From the NCBI GenBank assembly GCA_016463225.1, contig JAEMRT010000039.1, positions 1-39,749 on the forward strand: a stretch of DNA of 39,749 nucleotides. Direction: 5' to 3'. This document shows, piece after piece, positions 25,756 to 36,183 of the stretch (the stretch's first letter is position 1; every line of letters starts with the position of its first letter). Below the pieces are notes generated by a model. The model ran no database searches, was not told the origin of the DNA, and saw nothing but the letters and a program-made list of their open reading frames with translations. The translations under genes were made by a program, and so were the position numbers. This stretch comes from Sphingopyxis sp. Lineage in GTDB: Bacteria > Pseudomonadota > Alphaproteobacteria > Sphingomonadales > Sphingomonadaceae.

Positions 25756-26816
25756 GCAATGTCTCCTGTAAACCCGGCAGGGATGGGCCAGCCCGGTGCG
25801 GAGATGGCCATGACTTTGAACAATTCGCCCATCGCGTCGGCGGCGACAAGCCGGTCGCGCTGGCCTTGCAATTCTGCGGCGCGGTCGGGTGCCGCCGTCG
25901 CGAGCGATTGCAGCCGCGCATCGATGCCCAGCCGCTGCAACCAGTCGCCCTGGGTCGCGACCGGGCTGACCGCTGTCCCGGCGTTCCGCGCCGCGTCGGC
26001 GAGCGCGGTGAAATCGACATGGGTGGTCAGGTCGACCTCGCCCGGATCGGCGAACGGGTCGGCGAACCGATGCGCCTTCACCGCTTGCAACGTATCGCCT
26101 GTTGCCGGGCCGCTATAGCCGTAATCGATCACCAGCATCGCGCCGCCTTGCCGCGCGAGAAGGAAGGCGCCGCGCTGCATGATCGCCGCCGACACGGGCG
26201 CGGTTTCCACGATGCTGCCCTCGGCGGCGTTGCGAAGTGCGGCGGGGACAAGGTCGTCGGCAGGCGGCTCTCCCGGCACCGGAACAAGTCGCTCGCCCTG
26301 CCGCTCAACCATCCGCTCGCGCCAGCCACCGCTGGTGCGGACATACTGATGGACGGGCAGGGCGTCGAAAAATTCATTGGCGATGATGATCGTCGCGCCG
26401 TCGTCGGGCAGGTCGTCGATGTCGTCATGATGGATGGCGGCGGGAACGCGGGCCAGTTGGGCCGCACGAAGGGTCGGGCTGGTTTCGACAAAGTGGATAT
26501 TTTGCGGCACGCATTGGAAACGCGCCATCGCGCGCAACGCATCGGCGGCTAGCGTCCCGCGCCCCGGGCCGAGCTCGACATAGCGAAAGGCCGGGCTCCC
26601 TGCGCGCGCCCACAGGTCGGCGATCCAGACGCCGATCATCTCGCCGAACATCTGGCTGATTTCGGGCGCGGTGGTGAAATCGCCCACGGCGCCCAGCGGA
26701 TCGCGCGTCGCATAATAATGGCTGTTCGCTGCGGCCATATAATCGGCCACGGTCATCGCCCTTGCCGCCGCGATGTCGCCTATCAGCTGTTCGGGAGTCG
26801 GAGGTCCGTCACGCAA
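25752..26816 (-). CDS. MidA/NDUFAF7-family SAM-dependent methyltransferase
   Basis: A 354-aa class I methyltransferase of the DUF185 family. Human NDUFAF7 methylates an arginine of the complex I subunit NDUFS2, and a similar role in respiratory complex I maturation is likely here (inference). Signature blocks are [20 protein letters not shown] and the SAM site [17 protein letters not shown], then [13 protein letters not shown]. The first codon in frame with a sensible N-terminus is TTG 26816, overlapping the lgt stop by eight bases. It lacks a clear Shine-Dalgarno; ATG 26756 would remove part of the N-terminal helix. Confidence 0.88.
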   Translation of the reverse strand: MRDGPPTPEQLIGDIAAARAMTVADYMAAANSHYYATRDPLGAVGDFTTAPEISQMFGEMIGVWIADLWARAGSPAFRYVELGPGRGTLAADALRAMARFQCVPQNIHFVETSPTLRAAQLARVPAAIHHDDIDDLPDDGATIIIANEFFDALPVHQYVRTSGGWRERMVERQGERLVPVPGEPPADDLVPAALRNAAEGSIVETAPVSAAIMQRGAFLLARQGGAMLVIDYGYSGPATGDTLQAVKAHRFADPFADPGEVDLTTHVDFTALADAARNAGTAVSPVATQGDWLQRLGIDARLQSLATAAPDRAAELQGQRDRLVAADAMGELFKVMAISAPGWPIPAGFTGDIA

Positions 26817-27684
26817 CGCTGTCGGGTCCGGCGACCGGTTCGATCCGCTGGCGGCGTCCCTTTGCAGTGGCGACGAGCCAGAAACCGAGCAGCAGCATCG
26901 GCACGGTCAGCGTTTGCCCCATCGTCAGCCCCCAAGACAGCGTGCCCAGCTGGACATCGGGTTCGCGCACGAACTCGACCGCGAAACGACTGAGGCCATA
27001 GATGATCGCTGCCATGCCGAACAGGAATCCGGGCTTGTAGCGCGCGTCGGTGCGCCAGAAGAAGAAAGCAAGGATCGCCATCATCAGCAGCCCTTCGAGG
27101 CCTGCTTCATAAAGCTGGCTCGGGTGGCGCGCCTCCATGCTGCCGCTGTCGGGAAAGATGATCGCCCAAGGCACGTTCGTGGTGCGGCCCCACAGCTCGC
27201 CATTGACGAAATTGGCCATGCGGCCAAAGAACAGGCCGAAAGGGATGACGCAGGCGACATAGTCACAAAAGCGCAGGAAGCTGAGCTTTTCCTTGCGCGT
27301 CACATACCAGATCGCGATCAGCACGCCGATGACGCCGCCGTGGAGCGACATGCCGCCGTCCCACAGGCGAAAGACACCGAGCGGCTCCTTGATATATTCG
27401 CCGAGATTATAGAACAGCACATAGCCGAGCCGCCCGCCGATGATGATGCCGAGCATCGCGTAGAAGATCATGTCGTCGGCATGGCGCCGCGCCATCGGGG
27501 CGCCCGGCTGCGCGATCAGCTTGAGCAGGTACCAGTAGCCGACAAAAATCCCGGCGAGGTAGGCGAGCGCGTACCAGCGGATCGGCAAGCCGAAAATGCT
27601 GAACGCAATTTCGCTGTTCTCTCCCATCAGGTCATGGAAGTTCACATATTGCGTTGCTTCGGCTAGGGTTGCAAAAAGAAACAT
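26809..27684 (-). CDS. lgt: Prolipoprotein diacylglyceryl transferase
   Basis: Lgt moves a diacylglyceryl group from phosphatidylglycerol to the lipobox cysteine of prolipoproteins in the inner membrane. The 291-aa protein has about seven membrane segments, the block [16 protein letters not shown], and the signature [14 protein letters not shown]. The [12 protein letters not shown] motif is also present. I chose ATG 27684 ([16 protein letters not shown]). The open frame reaches to 27768 across the promoter region, and ATG 27627 would cut into the first conserved helix. It heads an operon with midA, the GNAT gene and pgeF. It should act on the predicted lipoproteins of this window. Confidence 0.93.
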   Translation of the reverse strand: MFLFATLAEATQYVNFHDLMGENSEIAFSIFGLPIRWYALAYLAGIFVGYWYLLKLIAQPGAPMARRHADDMIFYAMLGIIIGGRLGYVLFYNLGEYIKEPLGVFRLWDGGMSLHGGVIGVLIAIWYVTRKEKLSFLRFCDYVACVIPFGLFFGRMANFVNGELWGRTTNVPWAIIFPDSGSMEARHPSQLYEAGLEGLLMMAILAFFFWRTDARYKPGFLFGMAAIIYGLSRFAVEFVREPDVQLGTLSWGLTMGQTLTVPMLLLGFWLVATAKGRRQRIEPVAGPDSVA

Positions 27685-27711
27685 AAAGTCGCGCGGTCCT
27701 TCCCCAGGAGA

Positions 27712-27735
27712 GGCCTCCCCATAAGGGGTTAGGCC
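27712..27735. promoter_or_regulatory. Hairpin in the divergent lgt / ligase promoter region
   Basis: GGCC-T-CCCC-ATAA-GGGG-TTA-GGCC (27712-27735) sits between the two divergent starts (27684 and 27762). It is symmetric enough to fold on either strand and lies 27 bases or fewer from both starts, so it could be an operator or part of both leaders. Nothing else distinctive is seen in the gap. Confidence 0.35.
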
Positions 27736-27761
27736 AGCGAGACCAAGAGGAGAGATACAAG

Positions 27762-29468
27762 ATGCCATCAGCGCTCGATTTGCGCCTGGAAGCCGCCTAT
27801 AATCTGATCACCGGTCCGGGCGGACCGATCCAGGTCGGGTCCGTCGAACGCTTCGGCCAGCAGCTTCCCTTCATCACCAATGCGCCGACCAACCTGGCCG
27901 ATTATGTAGCATTTTTTGCGGCGCAGCATGGCGACGCGACCTTTCTGGTCGAAGGCGAAGAGCGCCTGTCGTTCAAACAGGTTTATCTGGCAGCGCGGCA
28001 GGTCGCGGCGGGGCTGATCGAAGGCCATGGCGTGCAGCGCGGCGACCGCATCGGCCTGGCGATGCGCAACGCGAATGCGTGGTGCGTTGCTTATATCGGT
28101 ATCTTGCTCGCAGGGGGCTGCGCAACCTTGCTCAATGGTTGGTGGCAGGGCGGTGAACTCGCCGCGGGAATTACCGACAGCGAGACCAGGCTGGTCATCG
28201 CCGATGTGCAGCGCGCGGCGCGCCTCGAAGAGGTCGACCATGGCGCCAGGGTCATCACGCTCGACCTGTCCCAGCCGATCGGTCAGGCGATTGCCCCGAT
28301 CACCGGGGCCGGCGGCAATGCCGCGACAGTGCTGCCGGTGCTGACCGGGCAGGATCTGGCGACGATCCTCTTCACCTCGGGCTCGACGGGGCAATCGAAG
28401 GGCGCCTATTCGCGCCACGAAGCGGTGGTGCAGGCGATCTTCAACTATGTGACGCAAACCGCGAGCATCGTCCATCTGCTGACCGAAGACGGGCAGATGT
28501 CGGACATCCAGCCCGCGACCTTGATCTGCACGCCTTTGTTCCACGTCACTGCCGAAATTCCGGTGTTCCTGCAAAGCTTCGCGCTCGGGCGCAAACTGGT
28601 GCTGATGCCCAAATGGAACGCCGACGAGGCGATGCGGCTGATCCAGGACGAAAAGTGCAATTATTTCGTCGGCGTGCCGCTGATGAGCTACGAGATTCTG
28701 GTCAGCCCGAACCGCAAGAATTACGACTTGTCGACGTGCAAGAGCTATGCTGGTGGCGGCGCGCCGCGGCCGCCCGAACATGTACGGCGCCTCGCGTCCG
28801 AAATGGGCGAGGCCAAGCCGCTGCTTGGCTATGGCCTGACCGAAACCAACGCTGTCGGCTGCGGGATCATCAACGAAAATTATGTTGCCAAGCCGATGTC
28901 GACGGGGCCGGCGTCGAAGCCGCTCGTCGATATGGCGATCCTCGACGACAATGGCGGTGAGTTGCCGCAAGGCAGCGTCGGCGAAGTGTGCATCCGCTCG
29001 ATCGCCAATTTCGAGGGCTATTGGAACAATGAGGCGGCGACCAAGGCGGCCTTTTTCGACAATGGCTATTTTCGCTCGGGCGACCTCGGCTATCTCGACG
29101 AGGATGGCTATCTGTTCATCGTCGATCGCAAGAAGGACATCATCATCCGCGGCGGCGAAAATATCAGCTGCCAGGAAGTCGAAGCGGCGATCTACGAGCA
29201 TGCCGACACCAACGAATGCGCGGTGTTCGGCCTGCCCGACGAGCGACTGGGCGAAGTGGTCGGCGCGGTCATCTGGGTGAAACCCGGCAGCACCCTCACC
29301 GCCGAGGATATGTGTTCGTTCCTCAGCGCGCGGCTCGCGCCCTACAAGGTGCCGTGCAAGATCTGGATGTCGAACGACGCGCTGCCCAAGCTGGGCAGCG
29401 AAAAGATCGACAAGGTCAGTTTGCGCAACCAGTATCGCGCCGAATATGCGGCGGAGGTCGTCGCGTAA
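27762..29468 (+). CDS. AMP-dependent (acyl-CoA) synthetase/ligase
   Basis: A 568-aa adenylate-forming enzyme that probably activates a carboxylic acid to its CoA ester. The ATP loop [10 protein letters not shown] starts at residue 205, YGLTETN is the A5 motif, and [24 protein letters not shown] is the A7-A8 region with the hinge. The C-terminal catalytic lysine is in LGSEKIDK, where a glutamate replaces the usual glycine before the Lys. AGAGGAGAG eight bases before ATG 27762 fixes the start. Fatty, aryl or other carboxylic acid substrates are all possible. It is followed closely by the cytochrome gene. Confidence 0.88.
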   Translation: MPSALDLRLEAAYNLITGPGGPIQVGSVERFGQQLPFITNAPTNLADYVAFFAAQHGDATFLVEGEERLSFKQVYLAARQVAAGLIEGHGVQRGDRIGLAMRNANAWCVAYIGILLAGGCATLLNGWWQGGELAAGITDSETRLVIADVQRAARLEEVDHGARVITLDLSQPIGQAIAPITGAGGNAATVLPVLTGQDLATILFTSGSTGQSKGAYSRHEAVVQAIFNYVTQTASIVHLLTEDGQMSDIQPATLICTPLFHVTAEIPVFLQSFALGRKLVLMPKWNADEAMRLIQDEKCNYFVGVPLMSYEILVSPNRKNYDLSTCKSYAGGGAPRPPEHVRRLASEMGEAKPLLGYGLTETNAVGCGIINENYVAKPMSTGPASKPLVDMAILDDNGGELPQGSVGEVCIRSIANFEGYWNNEAATKAAFFDNGYFRSGDLGYLDEDGYLFIVDRKKDIIIRGGENISCQEVEAAIYEHADTNECAVFGLPDERLGEVVGAVIWVKPGSTLTAEDMCSFLSARLAPYKVPCKIWMSNDALPKLGSEKIDKVSLRNQYRAEYAAEVVA

Positions 29469-29498
29469 CTTTTGGCCGTGAAGGAGCGAACCGGGTTC

Positions 29499-30356
29499 AT
29501 GGCCGAGGCTGAAACTCCCGTCGCTCCGTCGGCGCCCGCGCCGCTGGCACCGGTGCGCGTCTATCGCCACCGCTTGCCGACGCGCATCTGGCACTGGGTC
29601 AATGCCGTCACCCTGCTCATCTTGTTGATGAGCGGGCTGACGATTTTCAACGCCCATCCGCGGCTCTATTGGGGCGAATATGGCGCCAATTTCGACCGTG
29701 CCTGGCTGGTGATCGGGTCGACCGCCGACAGCGGCTATCTGCGCGTCGGCGACTGGCGGGTCGAAACCACCGGGGTACTCGGCCGCTGGACCGATGCCGC
29801 TGGCGAGGCGAAGACATGGGCTTTCCCTGGATGGGCGACGATCCCGACCAGCTACAGCCTCGCCGACGGGCGGCGCTGGCACCTGTTGTTCGCGTGGGTG
29901 ATGGCGATCGGGCTGACGCTCTACATGCTGTGGACGCTGCTGCGCGGGCATATGCGCAAGGATCTGCACGTGCGCCGCGGTGAATGGTCGCCGCGCCACA
30001 TCTGGCACGATATCAAGGATCATGCGCGTCTGCGCTTTCCGGCAGGCGAGGCGGCGGCGCGTTACGGCATCCTCCAGAAGCTCAGCTACATCGGGGTGAT
30101 CTTCATCCTGCTGCCGTTGATGATCGCGACCGGCCTCACCATGTCACCCGGGTTCAACGCGACGGCGCCGTGGCTACTCGATGTTTTCGGCGGGCGACAG
30201 TCGGCGCGCTCAATCCACTTCATCGCGGCGTGGGCGCTCGTGGCGTTCTTTTTTATCCATATCGCGATGGTCGTGTTGGCGGGGCCGGTGAATGAAATCC
30301 GGTCGATGGTGACGGGCTGGTTCCGTTTGCCGCCCCAGCGAGGCGAGGGCGCATGA
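29499..30356 (+). CDS. Cytochrome b561-type membrane subunit
   Basis: A 285-aa di-heme b-type cytochrome of the inner membrane, likely electron partner of the molybdopterin protein encoded next. Four helices carry paired histidines: RHRLPTRIWHWVNAVTLL (H24, H32), RRWHLLFAWVMAIGL, YIGVIFILLPLMIATGL and SIHFIAAWALVAFFFIHIAMVV. A Pro/Ala-rich N-terminus precedes the first helix. I chose ATG 29499; TTG 29472 and GTG 29478 are in frame, but the AAGGAG at 29481-29486 is then part of the coding sequence. The stop overlaps the next start by four bases (ATGA at 30353). Confidence 0.85.
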   Translation: MAEAETPVAPSAPAPLAPVRVYRHRLPTRIWHWVNAVTLLILLMSGLTIFNAHPRLYWGEYGANFDRAWLVIGSTADSGYLRVGDWRVETTGVLGRWTDAAGEAKTWAFPGWATIPTSYSLADGRRWHLLFAWVMAIGLTLYMLWTLLRGHMRKDLHVRRGEWSPRHIWHDIKDHARLRFPAGEAAARYGILQKLSYIGVIFILLPLMIATGLTMSPGFNATAPWLLDVFGGRQSARSIHFIAAWALVAFFFIHIAMVVLAGPVNEIRSMVTGWFRLPPQRGEGA

Positions 30357-31123
30357 GCGGGTTCATCCTGCCGCGGCGGCAATTGATCGCGCGGGCGGGC
30401 GGCTTGGCGGCGACGCTGCCGTTTCTGTCCGCCTGCGATGCGATCAACGACGCGCCCGCGGTGCGCAAGATCCTGTCGATGGGGGAGGAGATGAACCGCG
30501 CGAGCCAGCGGGCGCTGACCGACCGTAATGCGCCGGCCCGCGAATTTTCGCGCGCCGACCTGTCGCCTTATTTCCGCCCAAACGGTACGCGGCTGCCCGC
30601 CGGTGCCGCCTATGCTGCGCATGCCGCGCGCGGCTTTGCCGACTGGCGGGTCGCGGTTACGGGGCTGGTCGCGCAGCCATTGTCCTTGTCGATGGCCGAC
30701 ATTCGCGCGATGCCGCAGCGCACCCAGATCACCCGTCACGACTGCGTCGAGGGGTGGAGTGCGATCGGGCAGTGGACCGGCGTGCAACTCAGCCGTATCC
30801 TTGCCGCGGCGGGGGTCAAGGACAGCGCGCGCTATATCGTGTTTCGCTGCGCCGACCGGCTCGGGGATGCGCTTTATTACGAGAGCTGCGACATGGTTGA
30901 CGCGCGGCACCCGCAGACGATCATGGCGTGGGCGCTCAACGATGCGGTGCTGCCGATCGCCAATGGCGCGCCGCTGCGCCTCAGGATCGAACGCCAGCTT
31001 GGCTACAAGCACGCCAAATATGTCCAGGGGATCGAGGCGGTCGCGAGCCTCGACAGCATCGGCGCGGGCAAAGGTGGCTATTGGGAAGACCGCATCGATT
31101 ACGAATGGTATGCAGGGATTTAG
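30353..31123 (+). CDS. Molybdopterin-dependent oxidoreductase, MsrP/YedY-like, predicted Tat lipoprotein
   Basis: A 256-aa protein of the sulfite-oxidase/MsrP fold. The Mo-binding cysteine is C131 in RHDCVEGWSAIGQW. Further marks are VFRCADRLGDALYYES and the C-terminal LRLRIERQLGYKHAKYVQGIEAV. The N-terminus has a twin arginine (R8-R9 in LPRRQLIARAGG), a hydrophobic stretch, and LSAC ending at C28, so it looks like a folded Tat substrate that also becomes a lipoprotein. In YedY/MsrP the partner is the heme protein YedZ/MsrQ; here the overlapping gene encodes a b561-type cytochrome instead. The substrate is unknown: sulfoxide repair or another reductive or oxidative step is possible. Confidence 0.88.
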   Translation: MSGFILPRRQLIARAGGLAATLPFLSACDAINDAPAVRKILSMGEEMNRASQRALTDRNAPAREFSRADLSPYFRPNGTRLPAGAAYAAHAARGFADWRVAVTGLVAQPLSLSMADIRAMPQRTQITRHDCVEGWSAIGQWTGVQLSRILAAAGVKDSARYIVFRCADRLGDALYYESCDMVDARHPQTIMAWALNDAVLPIANGAPLRLRIERQLGYKHAKYVQGIEAVASLDSIGAGKGGYWEDRIDYEWYAGI

Positions 31124-31557
31124 CGCGGATAAAGCTCGTTCATGCTGTCCCAGCTGAGCGCGACCAGTTTTTCCAGCACCTCCAGATCGACGTCGGCCAG
31201 CTTGTTGATGTACAGGCAGGACTTGCCCGTCTTGTGCTTGCCCAGCCGCGCGAATAGCGCGTCGGCTTCATCCTGCCGGTTGCAGTAATTGCCCATCAGA
31301 TACAGGGTCAGCGCCGCCTTGCGCGGGCTGAATCCCGCGCGGCACATCGTTCCCGAATGGCCGCTGTCATATGTATAGTCATAGCTGCCATAGCCGATGA
31401 TCGACGGCCCCCACATTTTCGGGTCGAGCCCGGTTACGCGGCGGTGAATCGCATCAATGACGGCGGCCTCGTCGCGGCGTCGCACCTCAGGCACCGCGGC
31501 AATGAAATCGGCGACCCCCATTTCGGTGGCTTTGGTCTTGATTTCGGCTTTGCCCAT
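31120..31557 (-). CDS. DUF1801 domain-containing protein
   Basis: A 145-aa cytosolic protein of the DUF1801 (YdhG-like) family: an ADFIAAVPEVRRRDEA helix, KMWGPSIIGYGSYDYTY and a final LADVDLEVLEKLVALSW. It contains a conserved-looking GKSCLYINK strand. Function is not established. ATG 31557 is chosen because GGGGAGA lies eight bases upstream; the frame extends to 31647 without support. The stop overlaps the stop of the convergent oxidoreductase by four bases. Confidence 0.83.
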   Translation of the reverse strand: MGKAEIKTKATEMGVADFIAAVPEVRRRDEAAVIDAIHRRVTGLDPKMWGPSIIGYGSYDYTYDSGHSGTMCRAGFSPRKAALTLYLMGNYCNRQDEADALFARLGKHKTGKSCLYINKLADVDLEVLEKLVALSWDSMNELYPR

Positions 31558-31651
31558 CGCGTGTCTCCCCAAGATGAGAATAGCGATTTGGACCGGAAAA
31601 TCCAGGCATAGCGGGGTCGCGTGCAGCGACCCCGCCGCGTCGGTCATGCGA

Positions 31652-33715
31652 TCAGCGCCGCCCGCGCTTGCCCGCCAGTTCGGCGACCAGCGCCGGGGCG
31701 GGCCAGATTGTCTCCAGCGCCTGCTGCACCGCCGCGGTCGACACGACCACGGTGCGGTTCAGCGTCCCGTCATAGCCGAAATTGCCACCGAGCGAGTGGA
31801 TGTTGCCGTCGAAGGCGGCGCCGATCACGCTGCCGTCGCGGGCGATCACTGGCGACCCCGAATTGCCGCCGATGATGTCGTTTGTGGTGACGAAATCATA
31901 CACCGTGGCCTTGTCGATCCGGCTTTCGGCATCGACGAAACCCTTGGCGAGTTGATAGGGCGCCTGGCCCGTCGCGCGGTCATAGGTGCCGCCCATGACT
32001 GTCGTCGGCGCGACCGGTTTGCCGCGCTCGTCCCAGCCTTTGACCTGACCATAGGACAGCCGCAGCGTGAAGGTCGCGTCGGGATAGAGCTTGTCGCCAT
32101 AAGCCGCGAAGCGCGCCTTCGCGAGCCGTGCCTGCGCCGCGGTGACTGGCGCGTCATAATTGCGGTCAAAATCGGCCTTGATCGCGCGCGCGCGCGGATC
32201 GAGCGCGACGAAGAAGCGGATCATCGGATCGTCCGATGCCGCGATCGCCGCGGCACCACCGTCCCACAATTGTTCGCGGTAGGCGGGGTCGGCGAGCCTG
32301 GTTCCCGACACCAGCCGCGCTGCGAGCGCTTCGGGGCTTTCCTTGCCCAGCAGGGCGCGGATGTCGGCATTGTCGGTGCCGAGATATTCGCGCGCCTTGC
32401 TCGCCCAGAATTCGACCCCGAGCTGTTCCATCCACTGATAGGTCGGCACCGGATCGGTCAGGCGCTTTTCGGTCAGCGGCAGCGCCGAATCGGTGAAGCC
32501 GGGCAGGCGCTCGCTGTTGGGTTTGCCGCGCTCGGCGCCCGCGCGAACCAGTGTCAGGGCATAGCCGGCGAGGGTGGAATAGCTTGCCGGGCCGCCCTGC
32601 AGGAAAACGCTGTCGAGATAGCCGTTGCGGCGCGCGGCAACCGCCTGGTCAATTTCGGTCCAGGGATCGCCGATCGCCGCATCGCCGCGGACGCGCTCGC
32701 GCAGCGCGGCTTCGTCGGCCGCCATTTTTGCAGTGAAGGCGGGGTCGTTCAGCGCACGGAACTGTCCCGAGTTCGCCTTGAAGCTGTTCTCGTATCCGAA
32801 CAGCTCGTCGCCGCCCTCGCGCATCTTGTCGGGGCTTTCCTGCATCTTGGTCAGCAAGCGGCCGCGATATTCGGACTGGAGGATCAGGGTCAGCGGCAGC
32901 CGCTCGCTGCGCTGGAATTCGCGCTGGGTTTCGGTGAGCAGGCGCTGGGTCGATCCGGGGTTGCCGACGACAAAGGTGATTTCGCCCGCTTGCGGCGCGC
33001 GCGGGTTCCATTTGAGGTGGACGGGGGTCGCGACCGGCTTGCCGTCTTCATAAGCGCGCAGGAAGGCGGCATCCATCGCATAGCGCGGGAAGTTGAAATT
33101 GTCGGGGTCGCCGCCGAAGAACGCCGCCTGGAACTCGGGCGCCCACGCGATGCGAACGTCGCTATATTTGCGATATTGGTAGAGCTTGTACTGGCCGCCG
33201 CCGAACAGCGTCACGACCTGGCAGCGCGTCTTGGCGCGATCGGTACAACCCGCCGACTCGAGTTCGGCGATCCGCGCGTCGCGTGCCTTGACCAGCGCCG
33301 CGCCGGTCAGCGCGCCGATCGCGCCCTGAATGTCGGCAGTCGCGTCGGTGATCGACGTGACGACTTCGGCCTGCTGTCCAGGGCATTGGCGCTCGCGGGC
33401 GCGATCGGCGGGATTGAAGCCGCCGGCGACAAGGTCGCTGTCGGCGGTCGACAGATTTTGCAGGCAGCTGATGACGCAATGATGGTTGGTCAGGATCAAC
33501 CCTTCGCTCGACACAAAGGACGCCGAACAGCCACCGGTCAGCCGCACGGCCGAGGCTTGCGTGCGGTCGAGCCATTGTTGATCGGGCGCCCAGCCGTAGG
33601 CCTTGCGGATCGCGTCGGTGGGGACGCCGTCAAAGGTCCACATGCCCTCTTCGGCAGTGGCGGGGGTGGTGACGGCAAAGGCCGCGGCACAAGCGAAAGC
33701 AAGGGTCAGGCGCAT
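31652..33715 (-). CDS. S46 family dipeptidyl-peptidase (DPP7/DPP11 type)
   Basis: A 687-aa exported serine exopeptidase that removes dipeptides from N-termini in the periplasm. The signal peptide covers about residues 1-22 (MRLTLAFACAAAFAVTTPATA). The catalytic triad regions are LTNHHCV (H79), NFPRYAMD and GGNSGSPV (S619). FDGN lies after the serine motif; in this family a Gly there is linked to hydrophobic P1 preference (DPP7) and an Arg to acidic P1 (DPP11), so DPP7-type specificity is inferred. ATG 33715 has GAGGA six bases upstream, so ATG 33727 is not used. A perfect palindrome lies 25-38 bases upstream. Confidence 0.93.
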   Translation of the reverse strand: MRLTLAFACAAAFAVTTPATAEEGMWTFDGVPTDAIRKAYGWAPDQQWLDRTQASAVRLTGGCSASFVSSEGLILTNHHCVISCLQNLSTADSDLVAGGFNPADRARERQCPGQQAEVVTSITDATADIQGAIGALTGAALVKARDARIAELESAGCTDRAKTRCQVVTLFGGGQYKLYQYRKYSDVRIAWAPEFQAAFFGGDPDNFNFPRYAMDAAFLRAYEDGKPVATPVHLKWNPRAPQAGEITFVVGNPGSTQRLLTETQREFQRSERLPLTLILQSEYRGRLLTKMQESPDKMREGGDELFGYENSFKANSGQFRALNDPAFTAKMAADEAALRERVRGDAAIGDPWTEIDQAVAARRNGYLDSVFLQGGPASYSTLAGYALTLVRAGAERGKPNSERLPGFTDSALPLTEKRLTDPVPTYQWMEQLGVEFWASKAREYLGTDNADIRALLGKESPEALAARLVSGTRLADPAYREQLWDGGAAAIAASDDPMIRFFVALDPRARAIKADFDRNYDAPVTAAQARLAKARFAAYGDKLYPDATFTLRLSYGQVKGWDERGKPVAPTTVMGGTYDRATGQAPYQLAKGFVDAESRIDKATVYDFVTTNDIIGGNSGSPVIARDGSVIGAAFDGNIHSLGGNFGYDGTLNRTVVVSTAAVQQALETIWPAPALVAELAGKRGRR

Positions 33716-33739
33716 GGAAATCCTCATCCGTGTAATATG

Positions 33740-33753
33740 GTATCATTTGATAC
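33740..33753. promoter_or_regulatory. Palindromic operator candidate upstream of S46 peptidase
   Basis: GTATCA-TT-TGATAC is a perfect 6-bp inverted repeat with a two-base centre. It lies 25-38 bases before the peptidase start and next to a -10-like CATATT on the minus strand (33734-33739), where a repressor would block the promoter. It is AT-rich against a GC-rich background. A GntR-like or similar dimeric regulator is a reasonable guess; none is encoded nearby. argG starts 114 bases away on the other side. Confidence 0.6.
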
Positions 33754-33867
33754 TAGCGACCATCGGCCACGCGGCCAAGAGGATTGTTGTCATAGCGCAT
33801 CGCGGTTGCGCCCCGGCGGGCAGACTGCTAGCCGCGCCCGCGTCTGTTCTTCGCCAAAGGTGCCATC

Positions 33868-35085
<1,218 letters not shown>

Positions 35086-35172
35086 TCATTTCCCCTGCGA
35101 CGGCGGGGCCAATCCGTGGGTGCTACCGCCAGCGAAAGTCGCCCCGACAAGCCAGACGAAAAGGGACTCCGT

Positions 35173-36183
35173 ATGACTGCGACCCGCTTCTTCTCTGACA
35201 ATGCCGCCACGGTTCATCCCGCGGTGATGGACGCCCTCGCCGCTGCCAATCATGTCGACACCGCCTATGACGGTGACGCGCTCAGCCAATCGCTCGACGC
35301 CACCTTTTCCGAGCTGTTCGAAACCGATTGTGAAGTCGTGTGGATCCCCACCGGCACCGCCGCGAACAGCATCATTCTCGCCCATTTCGTGCGGCCGTGG
35401 CAGGGAATTCTCTGTTACGAGGAAGCGCATATCGAGGTCGACGAATGCGGCGCCCCGACCTTCTATTCGGGCGGCGCCAAGTTGATGACGCTGCCCGGGC
35501 GCGGCGCAAAGATCGACGCTGAAGCCTTGAAAGCGCGGATCGCCGGGATCCGCCAGGACGTGCATCAGGTCCAGCCCGCGGCGATCAGCATCACCAATGC
35601 CACCGAATATGGCCTCGTCTGGCGTGCCGACGAAATTGGCGAGATCAGCCAGATCGCGCGCGCCAATGGCATGAAGCTGCATATGGACGGCGCGCGCTTC
35701 GCCAATGCCGTCGCCTATCTGGATTGCGCCCCCGCCGATGTGACTTGGCGCGCCGGGGTCGACGCGTTGTCGTTTGGCTTCACCAAAAATGGCGCGATGA
35801 TGGCCGAAGCGATCGTGTTTTTCGGCGGCAGCGGTGGTCCGGGGGTGCGCGAGCTGAAAAAGCGTGGTGGGCATTTGCTGAGCAAGGGGCGGTTCGTCGC
35901 GGCGCAGATTCGCGCGATGCTGACAAACGATTTGTGGCTCGACAATGCGCGTGCCGCGAACGCGGGTGCGGCGACAATCGCGATGGCTTGCGGCGAGCGG
36001 CTGATGCACCCGGTCGAGGCGAATGAGCTGTTCGTGCGCCTGACGGCCGCCGAAACAGCCAAACTGCGCGGCGCCGGGTTCGACTTCTACGATTGGGGCG
36101 AAGGCGCGGCGCGCCTCGTCGTCAGCTGGGATCAGGATGCGCAGGCGGTCGCGCCGCTGGCGGCCGCGATCGCGGCGCTATGA
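35173..36183 (+). CDS. ltaE: Low-specificity L-threonine aldolase
   Basis: A 336-aa PLP enzyme that splits L-threonine or allo-threonine to glycine and acetaldehyde. The PLP lysine is K205 in SFGFTKNGAMM. Other marks are FFSDNAATVHPAVMDAL at the start, TGTAANSI, and a MDGARFANA motif. I chose ATG 35173 with AAAGGGA six bases upstream; a GTG at 35116 lies in leader sequence. The leader has a weak GC hairpin (CCCC...GGGG near 35094-35110) that recalls sphingomonad intergenic repeats. The stop overlaps the EamA start (ATGA at 36180). The gene symbol is by family; the enzyme's true stereo-preference is not visible. Confidence 0.88.
   Translation: MTATRFFSDNAATVHPAVMDALAAANHVDTAYDGDALSQSLDATFSELFETDCEVVWIPTGTAANSIILAHFVRPWQGILCYEEAHIEVDECGAPTFYSGGAKLMTLPGRGAKIDAEALKARIAGIRQDVHQVQPAAISITNATEYGLVWRADEIGEISQIARANGMKLHMDGARFANAVAYLDCAPADVTWRAGVDALSFGFTKNGAMMAEAIVFFGGSGGPGVRELKKRGGHLLSKGRFVAAQIRAMLTNDLWLDNARAANAGAATIAMACGERLMHPVEANELFVRLTAAETAKLRGAGFDFYDWGEGAARLVVSWDQDAQAVAPLAAAIAAL

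Noticed and set aside
27768..30023. Minus-strand open frame of 751 codons opposite the ligase and cytochrome genes
   Set aside because: Low-complexity antisense translation; the plus-strand genes have full catalytic motifs.
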